A DNA stretch of 64,000 bases from Castor canadensis. Its lineage: Eukaryota > Chordata > Mammalia > Rodentia > Castoridae. Shown piece by piece: positions 33,651 to 46,236 of the stretch. How positions within the stretch are numbered: position 1 is the first letter of the stretch; each line of letters opens with the position of its first letter. The translations under genes were made by a program, and so were the position numbers. The stretch is taken from the NCBI RefSeq assembly GCF_047511655.1, contig NC_133390.1:157229583-157293582 (forward strand). The letters run 5' to 3'. Under the pieces are notes generated by a model. That model ran no database searches and was not told where the DNA came from. It was given only the letters and a program-made list of their open reading frames with translations.

Positions 33651-35294
33651 TTGGGGGGGGGGTGGGAGCACAGCTGAGCTGCTGACACATGGGGTCACTT
33701 TATAGAAAATCCTCTGGCTGTATGCTGATGACTTGGGCCCTTTATGTGTGTGCTCAGCTGTGAGGGTCACATGGTGTCTTAAATTCTATAACAAATCAAA
33801 CAAGAAGGTAAGAAAAAGGCCACCAGCATACCAGATTAAACTCTGGGGAAAAGCTGGATGGAGGTGGGGCACTGGGAAGGCCACTCCATCAGTCCCCAGC
33901 AGATAAAGTTGTGACCAGTCCAAGAGGAGGCTCCGGCCCTGAACAGAGGCTCAGGCCTCCTGTGTTGCTTTGCAGATGGTGCAGCTTGAGACTGGGGAGC
34001 AGGAGACTGGGCTCCTCAACCCTGCACAACCCCTCTCCCCCGCTCAGCCTGGCCACACTGGCCTGCCCCCATGCCAGGCGTCCCTCACCCTAGTGGGGCT
34101 GTTTATCTTCCTCTTGTGCTGTGACATGGGAAATGGCAAAGATACTGCAGGCAGGCGGGAGGTCCGCCAGCCTCCTGACCACAGCTCTTTGGCTTGGTGA
34201 CCTAGGGAGTGACTCTCAGTTCTCACATCAGTGTTACCCTGAGGGCGCTGGGTACACCAGGGTGCCTGGAAGGCACAGGGGGTGGAATTACAAGGAGTGC
34301 TACAATCGGGTCACTTTGATCTCTTCCTGTTCAGCACTCATGGTGTGCCCTTGCTCAGCCCCTTCACCTCTCTGGTCACAGCCTCCTCTGGCTCTGACAT
34401 TCCCCCTTCCCACGCTGTGACAAGTCCAGGAAGAGTCACTGGTGACAACTGTGTAATGTCACAGTTTGCACATTACATCCCTGTTCCACAGAGGGGTGTA
34501 AAAGGCCAGTTCCTAGAGGGAATCTGGACCCAGCAGAAGGAAGGGACACAGTCAAGTTTGCACAGTTGGCCACCAACAGAGTGGGACCTGTTGTGAAAGC
34601 CCCCCATGTCCCATGGGGGAAACAGAACCAGGAACAGTGATGGGCAATTCTGGAAAGTTCTGAACCTATTTCCGGTCAGAATCCTCTCAGGAACACACAT
34701 ATTCTGAAGAACGCTGTTTGGTAATGGAGTACCCCAGCTTTGATGGGGCTCCCACAGAGGCTTTACTTTTTCCTGGCACCACTGTTTCCTGAGGAAATGC
34801 TGAACTATTGCTGGAATTCCTTCAGAAACAAACCAACAAACTTTCAGAAATAGAGAGGTTCCCCCAAAGAGAGGCCAACGGTCCTCAGGAATTCTGGATG
34901 TTCTGTATGGAAGGTATGAATTCTGGGGGAATTTTGAGATTTCTCTGAGGAACAAGAAGACCTCACAGAAGGTTGACAATCTTCCCCTGTCAGTGTCTGA
35001 CCCAGAAAGGAGACTCCACAGTGGCTCAGTTACCTTACAATTGGGAACAAACTTGAGCGGGGACAGGTTGAGCACCTTGGGGAGTCAGATTAGAGGTGTG
35101 AACACTTTCTGCAACATTGCAAGTATTCACACAGAGCAGATTCCACAGATGCACAGACACACATGAGCCTGCAGCCACACACACCCATGTGTAGTCACAC
35201 ACAGATGCAGCACACACAGACACACATGCACAACACACAGAGACACACACAGGCACACACAGGCACATACGGCTCTGTGGTGTCTTAAGGAAGC

Positions 35295-35960
35295 TAGTTA
35301 TGCCTCTCAGTGCCTTTCCTTGTCTATAATCCTTATGCTGAAGGTTGTTGTGAGGATTAAACCAGAAATTTGGAGCTCAGCATACAGTAGGTGTACACTT
35401 AATGCTTTTTCCCTGCTTCATTCTTCAATTGACTATTTAGATGTAAGTTTTCTTCCTCATGTCCTCCCCACGGCTCCCCAATCTCACCTCCTTCTTCAGT
35501 GGCCTGCATCCTTTCTGAAGGGTGCTAAGAGCAGGTGCAAAGACACAGAATCCAGGTTGTGATCAACCTTGCCAAAGCTAGACTCCAGGACAGCCAGCTC
35601 CACAGAGACAAGTGTCACAGTGGGGTTCCTGAGATAGCCCACTCCATAGCTGTAGTCAGTGTTTGAAATATCTCACTCCATAATAAAGATATTGCCATTG
35701 TGTTTCTAGGCTAACCCATTCCCTCAGTATTAAATTGAATGATTGTGGTCATTACAATCATAGTGTTAAGACTAAGTTCCAGGTCTATCCCACTACAATG
35801 AAGAACTTGTGCTGGGATAGCCCACTACTCTACATTTCCAGTCTTTCATGGAGGACCAACTGATTTCTGAGTCTAGAGGAATTTTTTTATAATTGTTCTC
35901 CTGTTCCATTCCCCAGATTCCCTCTGCCCACTGTGGAGGTAGGCTGGGGTGGGGGAGGTG
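35295..35960 (+). repeat. Segmental duplication, right block, copy 2
   Basis: Homologous to 25624-26345. It begins CTAGTTATGCC at 35295 (CTAGTCATGCC in copy 1). It ends around CTGCCCACTGTGGAGG near 35940, after which the sequence is unique. Confidence 0.85.
35405..35447 (+). pseudogene. Dead copy of exon 9 of the BPIFB-like gene
   Basis: Matches 25750-25792, but the acceptor and first codons (CTCAGGACAAATACTT) are gone. The TGG codon of the copy at 25750 is TGA here (CAATTGACTATTTAG). The donor ATGTAAGTTTT is still intact. It is the only coding remnant of the second copy of this gene. Confidence 0.75.
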
Positions 35961-37025
35961 GCCAATGAGTAGAGTGGTCCTGGGCCACACTTCTGCACTG
36001 CCACATAGATGCCACCTCTGCCTATCTGGGCTCCTTGCTGAGATTGGGTCACAGGCAGGAGGCAGAAGAGATGGTTCCCCCTTGGGCAGGAGAGGCTCCC
36101 GTTTCTCCCCTCCCCTGTGGTAGAGCCATGGAGAACTGACTCATCTGGAAGCTTCTTGCTGCTTCCTGGGGGCTGTTCATGATTATGGTGAAAGCCAGAA
36201 AACCAGAGCTTAAAGGGCCCCCTGCCTGGTCATCCTGAGGCTGGCGTTCAAATCCCAGTTTGGCCACCAACTTCCTGGGGACCTCCTACCAGTCCCATCG
36301 CCTCTCAGGGTTCTTCTCCTATCTGTTAAGAGTGCCTTGTCTCCTAAAGGCAGTTTCTTCAATGGGGAGGGGGTCAAGGCCAGAAGCCAGAGAGGTCTCC
36401 AGCAAAACCATGGCCATGACCTCGTGGTAGCTGATATCTTCTAGTACCTAGTGTCTCCAATCAGTGTCTTCTCGTCTTCTTCTAATGCCTATGCTGTCAG
36501 TTACAGGAACCCAGCGGCATCCATAGGGTAAGGAAGGGCCTCTGGCAGTCCTGCAGAACTCTCCAACTCCACCTCGGAGGCTGTGGCGTTTATCTTCCCT
36601 CTAGTAAGCTCCTCAGTCAAACCCCAACAGTCTGTCCCCTTGGGCTTGGGTTTGGCCATGCCAACGTCAATCCCATGGGAGGGGATTTGAGCACAGGGCT
36701 GCTTGAGGCAGAGCCCCCTCTAGAACCAAACCAAAGGCATGTGCTCAAGTGGGAGAAGGCGGACCGTGAGTGGCCTCCACTTCAGGCCTTCCGTCTGATT
36801 GACAGTCTGATTATTCTCTGGGACCCTCTGAAGCTGGTGGGATCTCCAGCCAGCAGGGTGATGGCATTCCAGTAAAATGTAGAACCAGGAAGTTCTAATC
36901 CTCTTAGAAGTAAAGGAAGAAGTAAAGTGCTGCTGAAGAAAGCGCTCCCTGGTTTCCCTGAGCCCGAGGCTCTGGTCGGCCACTCTCCTCACTGGGTCTT
37001 CCTCTGGGGTATAAGAAAGGCATTC

Positions 37026-37335
37026 CCGGTGGGCACAGTGGCTCAAGCCTCCAATCCTAACTGCTCATAAGGATCATGAGGAATGTGGTTCCATGCCTGC
37101 CAGGGATAAAAGTTCACAAGACCTCATCCTCACCAATGGCTTGGCACCGTAATGCATGCCTGTCATCCTAGCCATGTGGGAAGCACAAATAGGAGGATTT
37201 TTGGTTCAGGCCCACCCAGGGAATTAAGCGAGACCCTATGTCAAAAATGGCCAGCACAAAAAGGATTGGGGGCATGACTTATGTGGTAGAGAGCCTAACT
37301 AGTAAATATGAGGCCTGAGTTCAAAATCCAGTACT
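37026..37335 (+). mobile_element. Composite B1-like/ID SINE
   Basis: GTGGGCACAGTGGCTCAAGC, a second B1-like part with TGCCTGTCATCCTAGCC, and an ID end with TATGTGGTAGAGAGCC and GAGTTCAAAATCCAGTACTG. It runs straight into the GGAA repeat, which probably grew from its tail. Confidence 0.75.
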
Positions 37336-37482
37336 GGAAGGAAGGAAGGAAGGAGGAAGGGAAGTAAGGGAAGGAAGGAAGGAGAGAAAGAAGGAAGGAG
37401 GGAAGGAAAGAAGGAAGGAGGAAAGGAAAGAAGGAAGGAGGGAAGGAAAGAAGGAAGGAAGGAAGGAAGGAAGGAAGGAAGA
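37336..37482. repeat. (GGAA)n microsatellite
   Basis: About 145 bp of interrupted GGAA/GAAA repeats, originating from the A-rich tail of the SINE to its left. Confidence 0.95.
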
Positions 37483-37754
37483 AGAGGTAGGTGCTTCATA
37501 GCACCTGCCCGGGCATGTCAAGAAAGCCAAGATGACGCACATTTAGAGTTGTAGGTCAAAAGCCCGGAACCCTAAGACCTTTGCAGTGGATAACCGTGCT
37601 GGGGAATGTGGGATCCCACATGGGTGACAGCCCTGAGCCTTTCCTTGGCATGGAATTCACACAATTCAGTCCTGAGTTCTGGGAAGGAGGGGCTCCTGTC
37701 CCCCTCTATGGTGCGAATGTGAAAGACTCAGGCTTTAGAGACTTTGGTAGACCT

Positions 37755-37850
37755 GAGTTCAAATCTTACCCTTCCACTTACTCTCTGAACTTCGGTTTCC
37801 TCTTTTGTAAAAACGGAGTGATAATGGTACCTGTCTCATATGATGACGTC
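37755..37850 (+). repeat. MIR SINE fossil
   Basis: GAGTTCAAATCTTACCC, CTCTGAACTTCGGTTTCCTC and GATAATGGTACCTGTCTCAT follow the MIR consensus. Confidence 0.75.
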
Positions 37851-38334
37851 ACACGAACAAAAAACAGGGGGATAATTTGAGCCACTGCCACCAGGCAGAG
37901 CAAACAGCTTGAGCAAAGTTCCGGAGGGGAAAACCTCAGGAACTGTGAGAAACCCCAGTCAGAACTTCCACCTCACCCCGCTCCCCAGAGACAAGCGGAG
38001 CACAGGCTGGAAACTGCATATGCTTCAAATGGGTGAAGGGAAGACCAAGAATGGCCCAGGCACCAGGACTCTGGCAGGGGATGGGTAGGGCCAGGCAGGT
38101 GCAGTTTCCTGGTTGGCCACAAGGAAGAGCCATGACCTCACCGATTCACATTTCTCATGCTTAGCACATGAGGCTACTTGTATAAAGATGCTTTTCTTTT
38201 CTTTCTTTTTTTAATGCCAGTGCTGGCCCTTGGCTTTCAGGATCTAGTTTACTATTTTAATATTTTTCTCAGACACCTTTCAAGGTCAGCAGTTTCATTT
38301 TCTCTACTTCAAGATAAGGATCCCGAAAGTCAGA

Positions 38335-38540
38335 ATTCTTGGATTCCAATCCTCATTCATTGGCAGACTAAGATATTTAACTTCCCCATGCCTCAGTCTC
38401 CCCATTGAAAATAGGACTAATCAGCAATTTAATTTTACTGTGCCCAGAAATGGGTCAATTCATCCCATCCTCACTACCACCCCAGCAGGTGACTGTTTAC
38501 CACCCCTGTCTTACAGATGAGGAAGCTCAGGCTTAGAGAG
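38335..38540. repeat. Two MIR-type fossils in opposite orientation
   Basis: Forward MIR traces at 38335-38415 (TTGGATTCCAATCC, GCCTCAGTCTCCCCATTG) and a reverse trace at 38500-38545 (TTACAGATGAGGAAGCTCAG). Confidence 0.55.
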
Positions 38541-39354
38541 GTTTCCACACAGCTGTAAGGAAACAGAGGCCTTCTGGCAGAGGGCAGGAACTGAGAGAGG
38601 CAGCAGTGCTCAAGGCCTCAGGGGTGCCCTGCTATGTCCTAGAGGAGTCCTCCATGCTGCTCTAGCCTCAGTTTCCCCACTAGTATCACATGGGGTCGGG
38701 ATGTATAAAGTGGAACTCCTTTACCACCTCATAGCCAAGACACCACATCCTGGGGGTTCCTGGGACTGGGCCCTGCCTCAAGAGGAGTGCCACACGCGCA
38801 CAAAGCCACCCAGATCCTAGGCCCAGAGGGGTCAGAGCCTGATGACTGGGGTGCATGGCTGATGCCAGCATTTGCCCTCTCAACCTCCTTTTGTCAGGAC
38901 CTTCTTCCCGAACACCTGAGGCCCTGCAGGCCTAGGGCAGCGAGTGAAGGTGCGCGAAGAGGGGACAGAGAGGAGGTGGAGCTGGCTCTTGGTGGTCACC
39001 CCATAATCTCCAGGAGCCCAGCAATGAAGGATCTGGTGGAGGGCAAGGTGGCCCCGCACCCACCCGTGGGAAGTCTTGGGAAGCACCTTCACCAGGACAA
39101 CGTTCATTCTTTCAGGCAACAAGTACAGCCAGGTCGCACTTGATAGGAGTCTGGCTTTCGCGAAGCTGACACGGGGTTCTGCGAAATGCTGGTGGCATTT
39201 CATGCTGTGAACAGAAAGCTAACGAAAACGGAGCTCCGCCCACATTTTCCATTGCTCCCCATCTCAGGAAGGATCAATGTCCCTCCCGCCTTGACTCACT
39301 TGTCCTCCAGCTGTCCCTTGCCTCTCTTCCCCTTCATGGCCAGGCTCCCTGGAG

Positions 39355-39460
39355 CTGTGCTTCTCAGCCTTGATGTGCACAGGAACCACCTGGGCTCTGC
39401 TTAAAATCAGGCCCAGGTGAGGGGCTGACCTGGGGAGAAGCTGGGACTCTGGGTCCTCAG
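39355..39460 (+). mobile_element. MER5A-like hAT-Charlie fragment
   Basis: TGTGCTTCTCAGCCTTGATG, then CACAGGAACCACCTGGG, CTTAAAATCAGGCCC and GGGACTCTGGG match the order of the MER5A consensus. Confidence 0.55.
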
Positions 39461-40147
39461 GCCACCCCCCGAGCAGGGCGGTTCTTTTGGACACTGCTAC
39501 CCTTCCACCTACCTGGTGTCCACTGTGACCCACCAGGCCAGCCCTCTGCAGGTCCGTAGCCGTCAATCTGTGGGGCAGACAGTAGACCCTGGTCAGCCTC
39601 ATCTTTCTTGAGCAGAGCCTGGACCCCACCCCTCTCCCAGAAGCCATTTCAACCTGGCCTTGGCCCCTGGCTGTCCTCCCACCCCACCCTAACTGTATTG
39701 GCCAACAAGTGTCTTCCTCCACCCGGGCTCCTGTGATTGGTTTAGAGTTCAGCAGGGCCAGCGGCAATCTGTCCAAGAACTTTAGAAGACATTAAGAAGC
39801 GTTAAGAAAGAGCAGGCCTCTGGCCACCATCTCTGCCACTCCATTGGCAAGTGAAGCCAAATGCAAAGGAAAGCAGGATCAAGTCACGGAGAGAAACCCG
39901 GTCCTGAAGATTTCTTTTGAGCACCTGGATTCAGCTCTTCCTGAAACCCATAGGCTGCACGTTACATGAGCCCAGTGACCCCTTTCACACTCACGTCAGA
40001 GCGGGCTGCATCTTCCATGTCGCGAGTCACCCAAAGACGCCTGACACACAATTGGCACACGTGCTTCAGTTCAGTCTGTGTTATCCCCTGTGGAAAATGA
40101 GACACAAGTCCCAGACTGAGCTTGGCCTCCCAAAGCTGGCGACCCCG

Positions 40148-40385
40148 TGTGTGTGTGTGTGTGTGTGTGTACATGTATAAATGTGGGTATATGTATGTGA
40201 TATGTGTTTTAGCATGTGCTGTGTAAGGGGGGGTCTGTGTATATGTGTGACTGTTTTGGGGTGTGAGTGTGAGTGGGTGTGTGTGTGAGTGTGTGTTTTG
40301 GTGCGGGGGGTATATGAGTGTGTGTTTGGGTGTGTTATGTGGAGTGTGTGTGTGTGTGTGTGAGTGCATGTGTGTACATATGTGT
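40148..40385. repeat. (TG)n and interrupted TG-rich tract
   Basis: A pure run of about 11 TG units at 40148-40170 is followed by some 210 bp of interrupted TG-rich sequence. Confidence 0.95.
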
Positions 40386-40629
40386 GAAGTGAGAAGGGCA
40401 AGCCGGCTGCATTAATGAATGAAGACTTTCAGGTGTGACATCCTGGGACCTGGCTCCAGCGCCAGGAGGAGGTGATGCAGGGTCTGGGTGGCTTTGAGGC
40501 TGGCCCAGAGGAGACTGAGGCATCTGGAAGCTGAGCTGTCATAGTGTGAGTTCTGTGAGGACCGGGGAAGGGTCCCCTAGCTCTCCTCGCTTTCACTGAG
40601 TGGACACACCACGCCATATTCCCATCGCT

Positions 40630-40745
40630 TTTTTGTTTTGGCAGTGCTAGAGCTTGAACTCAGAACCTTGCACTTGCCAGGCAGGAGCTCTTCCACTTGA
40701 GCCCCAGCCCTGGCCCTTATTTGCTTTAGCTACTTTTCAAGTAGG
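40630..40745 (-). mobile_element. ID-type SINE with partial B1-like part
   Basis: GGCAGTGCTAGAGCTTGAAC, CTTGCCAGGCAGGAGCTC and TTCCACTTGAGCCCCAGCCC are the reverse of the tRNA-like SINE. Confidence 0.75.
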
Positions 40746-41407
40746 GTCTCACGTCCCCCCTCCCCTGTCAGCCTCAGACCGAGGGCCGCCATACACCCGG
40801 CTCACTGCTCTTCCTTTTATTTATTTATTTAACGCTCCACAGTCCCTCCTGCCAGGATAAGCAGTGTCTTAGAGAGGAGGAGATACTGGCTCTGAGAGCT
40901 GACCTGCCTTGCTAAAATCACACAGCAGGTGTGGCAGGGACTCTGCATGTTTGCCACCCCAACCCTGCCCCTGGGGTGGCGCTGCTGAGTCGTCCTTACT
41001 GAGTACTTAGGTACTTCATTCATCTCCAACCAGCTGCAGCGCATGGAGTCCATGATGAGGCAAAGGAGGCGCAGAGACACTGTGTGACTTATCCAAAGTC
41101 ACACAGCTAGAAAGCAGCAGGGTTAGGATGCAAGTCAAGCCCAGGCTGATTACCAAAAGCCCCGCAGGACAAATACACTCAGAGTCACCCTGAGCTTTGG
41201 AACTCTGCCAACCTTTGTCTTCTTTATTACCTGTCTCTACCGACCCCCCAAGGTCATGTCATATTCTCTTTTAGAACCAAAGATCTCCATTCAGGACCTT
41301 CATTAGACTGGGCTCCATACCAGGGACGGCAGCCACAGCTGCAAAAGGGGAATTCTGACCTTTTCCTTATGACCATCAAAATACAGAACGCTTTCAAGAA
41401 CAACATG

Positions 41408-41715
41408 TTGCTGGGTATAGTGGCTCATGCCTGTAATTCCAGCTACTCAGGAGGTGGAGATCAGGAGGATCTCATTTCAAGGCCAGCCCAGGTAAAAAAA
41501 TTAGTGAGACCCCCATCTCAACAAATAAGCCAGGCATGGTGGTATGTGCCTGTCATTCCAGCTACCCAGGAGGCTATAGGTAGGAGTATCTAAATGTCAG
41601 GCAAAAACACAAGAGCCTACCTGGAAAATAACTAAAGCCAAAAGGGGTGCGGGTGTGGCTCAAGTGGTAGAACACTTGCCTACCTGAGTTCAAACCCCAG
41701 TACTGCCAAAAACCA
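41408..41715 (+). mobile_element. Composite SINE (B1-like, B1-like, ID)
   Basis: Two 7SL-type units (GGCTCATGCCTGTAATTCC; CAGGCATGGTGGTATGTGCC) and a terminal ID (GTGGCTCAAGTGGTAGAAC, GAGTTCAAACCCCAGTACTG). It is one of the best preserved and longest copies. Confidence 0.85.
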
Positions 41716-42094
41716 AAAAAGAACATCACTTGCTCTTGGGAAAGCAATTGCCAGTGTGAATTCTGTCTCCACCCACTGCTGCCAGGGCCTGAGGGCGGCA
41801 GACGCACATGGGTGCTTTCTGGGGCCCAGAAGAGCAGCGCCATGGGCGAGTGGCGAAGGAATGAATGACCGGAGGTGAGCAGATGAGGGATGGATGCTTC
41901 CTGCTGACTTGGGGGTGGCATCTCCTGCATTTGCCTATTCAGCCCACCCATCGGGCTGCTGACCAAACTGCCCTTGTCACTTTAATTCAATCTAGTGTCT
42001 ATTGTCTATAAGGTCCCTGACCTTAAAAACCCCAGTCTAGCAGAAGAGAGAAGCCTAACCCTCCTCCCTCCAACCAACTACATTTGCGGATTAT

Positions 42095-42290
42095 TTTTTG
42101 GCAGTACTGGAGTTTGAACTCAGGGCCTTATCCTTGCTAGGTAGGGCTCCATCATGTAAGCCATGCCCCCAGCCCTGATCTCTGCCTGCTGAGTAACTGG
42201 GATTACAGATGCAAGCCACCACACCCAGTCCCCAACTGCATTTTGTAGACAAGTGGGCTACCACTTGAGCCACTCCCCAGCCCTTGCATT
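42095..42290 (-). mobile_element. Composite ID + B1-like SINE
   Basis: GTACTGGAGTTTGAACTCAG followed by TAACTGGGATTACAGATGC and CCACCACACCCAG, and an ID remnant (ACTTGAGCCACTCCCCAGCC) at the end. Confidence 0.8.
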
Positions 42291-42834
42291 TTTTAAAAGA
42301 AATAAGTTTTATGATGTATATTTAAGGCACATATATGGTGTTATGGTAGTAAACCTGTTACCATAGAAGCAAATTAACATATCCCTTGTCTCACACGGTT
42401 GCTCGTTGGTTTTGTGGTGCGAGTAGCTAAAATCTACTCAGTTAACCTGAATATACACTGTAATTCTATCGCCTCTGTACATTAGCGCTCCAGAACCTGT
42501 TCAACCCGCATACCTGTTACCTCCACCTCCCCTTGTCTCCCCCCACCCCGCCCCCGATCACCACTGTTTTGTTGTAATCTGTGTGTATTTGATTTATTTC
42601 TTTTTTGTGTTCTACATGTCAGGGCGGCCATGCAAAACTTTCCATGTCTGGCTTAGTTCAGGGAGCTCAATGTCCTCCCAGGGCATATGCATTCCACCAG
42701 CTCACTTTGAGAGTGCGTGGGGCTGGGGGTGCTAGGGAAACTGACGAATGTGAGCACTTACTGCCCTGGGAGAGCAAATACAATCCGGGGGAGGGGGTCC
42801 TACAAGGAGTGGCTCAGATCCTGGAGTCTGGAGC

Positions 42835-42965
42835 CAGACTTGCTGGGTTCAAATCCCAGCTTACTGGGTGTGTGACCCTGGACAATTCATTTCGCCTCTC
42901 TGTGCCTCAGTTTCCTCATTTATAAGGTGGGAATAAAATGACAGCTGCCTGTGCTTGTTGGGAGG
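42835..42965 (+). repeat. MIR SINE fossil
   Basis: GGTTCAAATCCCAGCTTACTG, TGTGTGACCCTGGACAA, CTCTGTGCCTCAGTTTCCTC and ATAAGGTGGGAATAAAATG give a well preserved forward MIR. Confidence 0.8.
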
Positions 42966-44639
42966 AGTAGTAATGTTCTTTTCTAAGTCATGAGCTGACC
43001 ACACTGGAGGTCAGGTGTCCCATCCGTGGGACAAGGATCAATCCATTCATCTTTGACTCCAACACAGGGCTTGGCCTCAGGAGGTGCCCAGTAGACAGTT
43101 ATCAAAAGAACCAGGGGTTCCAGCAGGAGATGGTTTGTTAAAGGAAAACCAAATGAAGGATGGGCTAGATAAAGACAGATCCACCTCACAGGAAGGGACT
43201 GGAGGACGACACAGGACCTGGGGAGGTGGGGGGGTCAGCTGAGAACAGGGAGGGACCAGAGCGCCTCATAGCCAGAGGTCACTGAGTTCATTCCCCTGTG
43301 TAGCCAGGCAGACAGTCGGTCAAGGCCAATGAATCAGCCCAGACTTGGTGCCGGGCACTGGCAACCCAGGGACTGTGTGAACCTTGCCTTCAAAGTCTGG
43401 GCTCTTTGGACATGGCTGACTTCTCACCTTTTCCTCTCCATTCATCCTCCCTCTCTCCTTCCCTCTTTCTTTCTCTACCTCTTTCCTTTCTCTCTCCCTT
43501 CTTTCCTCCTATGGTGACAACAGCCAACCATGCAGGGGCTAGAGGAGGAGGAAGTTTCATTGCAAAGTCCTTCTTTCTGCACATGAATTTTTTTTTTGGA
43601 AGATTTGAGCAAAATACTCAGGGAAATTTCCATGGGACAGGAGGAAGAGGACCCCAGCCTGGGGTAGGTGATACCCCTGTCCACCAATCAGTCCATGGGA
43701 AAAGGCTCTGCATCTCCTAGGGACAGATGGAAGTGGGGGAGGGGGGTAGGAAGTGTTGGTGCTATGCAATCCCACAGGTGATCTGAACCAAGACCAGGGC
43801 TTGGGGAAACATTTGTGGAAGAAAAAAATGAACATGTCACCTCCAAAAGAAAACAGCAATGTCAAAATTGCTGAAAGTGTAAGTAAAGGTCTCCAAACAC
43901 AAATATTATGACAATTTCATTCATGGCTATATTTAGCTGGTGTAAATGTGACAGTGAACGCATTTTGGGACCTTCTTCTTATACGCAACATATTCCCCAA
44001 AAGGCAGTTTGAGTGTAGAAGCCAGGGCCTGTTATAAGTTTAATTCTTCGTATACCTGACTGATTCAAAAGCAACGTGATAAGAAATTTCATTTGGGAGG
44101 TGAACTGGGAATGCCTGTCTGTGTTTGTTACTGAGTGGGGAAGGGCCAGGGAGAAGGAATGTCAAGGGGGCAGAGCCTCAGGGCTGTAGTTAGCAGCCCA
44201 GAGCCTCACCACAGCCAGGCCCAGTTCCTGTGTGACCACTCTGCACCTGCCAGCCTTCTCTGGTCTCAGTAGCCTGATGAAGTCTTAGACCCTTTCCAGC
44301 CAGAGGATTGAGCTGCATTTAGAAAATGATCCCAGCTCATTGGTGAAGGGCTGGGTTGGTGGGACCAGGAAGCTGCCCCAGCAAGGGATTAGTGGTCACG
44401 CCATGGGTAGAATGTGCTAGGCTTGGGACAGCTAATCCTTAATGCCTCATTGAAGATTTTCAATGAGAAATTCATCCCACGACCCTTGTGGCCAGGGCCT
44501 TTGTCCGTGACGGACAGGTCCTTCCCATGTGAGACTTCCTGTGCTGGGGAGGGATGGGGGACCCAGAGAGCTGTCCTGGTTCCTCTTTCTGGAATGACTC
44601 AGACCAGAAGACCAACCCCCCCCACCCCCAAGAACGCTT

Positions 44640-44895
44640 TATGAGTGTTATGTAATATTACTACACTTAAAATCATCACTATTGTCCCTGTCATGTGGTG
44701 TTGAGAGTCTGCCGTGTGGTAAGATGTTCACGTGCATTTTCCCATGTTGGCCTCACTGTACGTGGATGCTGGGGAGGGAAATACAATTATTAGTCCCACG
44801 TCACAGAGAAGGAAACCGAGGCCCCATCAGGTAAAGCCCTGGCTCAGATCATGTAACCAGTAAGGGGCAGAGTGAGGATTTGAACTCAGGTCTCC
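44640..44895 (-). repeat. MIR SINE fossil
   Basis: CAGAGAAGGAAACCGAGGCC and CAGTAAGGGGCAGAGTGAGG then ATTTGAACTCAGG are the reverse MIR core. The part upstream is weaker. Confidence 0.65.
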
Positions 44896-46236
44896 CAGCC
44901 CCAGGGCCAGGCTCTGGTCAGTACCCTCAAAGCCCGTTCCCCGCCACTGAAACCTGGGGTCAAAGTGTTTATCCCTTTCTACAGAGGAGGTACCTGAGGG
45001 CTGGGGCCAGCAACAGGTCTGAGGTCCCCCCATGTTGCTCAGACCCCCAAGGTTGTGCTCCTGGAGTGTGACAATCCCTTGTCACAAGATTTCCTCACAG
45101 TCTTTGGCTCTGAACCTTGCAGCTGGAGAAGAGGGATGGCAGGCAGGCAGGAAGGGGGTCTGAGGACTGGTCCAAGCTGTAGCAGGGCTCCGATGGGCTG
45201 AACTCTGGGGACTTGACTGCCACCCGCTCCTGCTGACACCCTGCTCTGTGCTCCCATGGTGGAGCCACGGCCAGTGCTAGGAAGCCTGGCTCCTAGAAAC
45301 ACAGGGCTGCACTCACTGTGCCCTGGTCACACTCATGTCAAGGACAGGCCCATAGGTCCTTGCTGGGTTGCAGAAAGTGAACAGAAGGGCAAAGACAGCT
45401 TCATGCCACGTCCCCAGACCAAGGCCAACCCAGCTCCCACCCAAGTCTCTTTGCTATCCAAGCTTGACAGGGGCCATGCGTGCCCAGCTTTACAACCAAC
45501 TCAAACAACGTGACCAAGGAAAAACAGGATCCATGAGGCCAAGGGTACTGCTGCCCTGCCAGCTGGCCTCAGCCTTCCTTGGATGAAAGGTATTCTCTGG
45601 GGGCCTAAATGCCCACTTTTTGCCCTTGTCAAGTCACCTACTCTGAATCTCAGTTTCCTCAACTGGAAAATGAAGTTCTCCAAAGCTGCCTACTAGAGCC
45701 ATCATGAGGACCAGTAGGGAAATGTGTAGCTGAAGCTCCAAGCCCAGCATCAGGCACAAAGTAGCTGCCAGGTGCCTGCCTGCACCTAGTGGGGGCTGGG
45801 CCCTGGGACAGAAGGAAACAACTCACTGCTGCCCCCAGGAGGCTGAGCACTGGAACACCTACCCTTACACTCCTGGGTTCACATGTAAGCACTAGCTTCC
45901 CATATGATTTTGTTTAATCCTTTTCAGGCTATTGAAAATTCTAGCAAAACTAAAAAAGCATGCAATGGAAGGAGGAAATACATGGGTTCAAGATCTCTGT
46001 GCAGCCTTGAGTGAGTCCTTCTCCCTCGCAGGACCACAGTCCCCAGACTTTGCAGCGAGGAGGTTAAACAAGCAGTCTCGCCTCCTACCACCATGTCTGT
46101 GATGTGCTGAGTGTGGTTGTGTGGCCTATGAACTGCGTAGGATGACACCAGTGTGTCTCAAATGCACAAGTCAGGACTGCTATGGTCTTGAGAGGCAGGT
46201 CTCCAACTCACATTGATTTAAGAAAAAAAAAAAAAA

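Larger units (their letters stand above)
26370..35294 (+). repeat. Segmental duplication, left block, copy 2
   Basis: Direct copy of 2905-12337. It begins with GAGTCACTGCTTCCCAGA (2905 in copy 1) and contains a changed copy of the BPIFB4 last exon at 26483, then the intergenic core with almost no differences, then the MIR, (TG)n and B1 copies listed for copy 1. It differs by a shorter CT tract, loss of about 390 bp at 33070 and about 75 bp near 33807. At 35294 it is joined straight to the right block, skipping the 13.3 kb that lie between the blocks in copy 1. Confidence 0.9.

Noticed and set aside
34473-35075. 200-codon minus-strand open frame
   Set aside because: It lies in the diverged right end of the duplicated block. 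The counterpart in copy 1 is not open, and no domain is recognisable.
39264-39776. 170-codon minus-strand frame in GC-richer DNA
   Set aside because: It overlaps an MER5A-like fragment, and no homology, signal peptide or splice structure was recognised.
40081-40401. His/Thr-repeat minus-strand frame
   Set aside because: Translation of the TG-rich tract.
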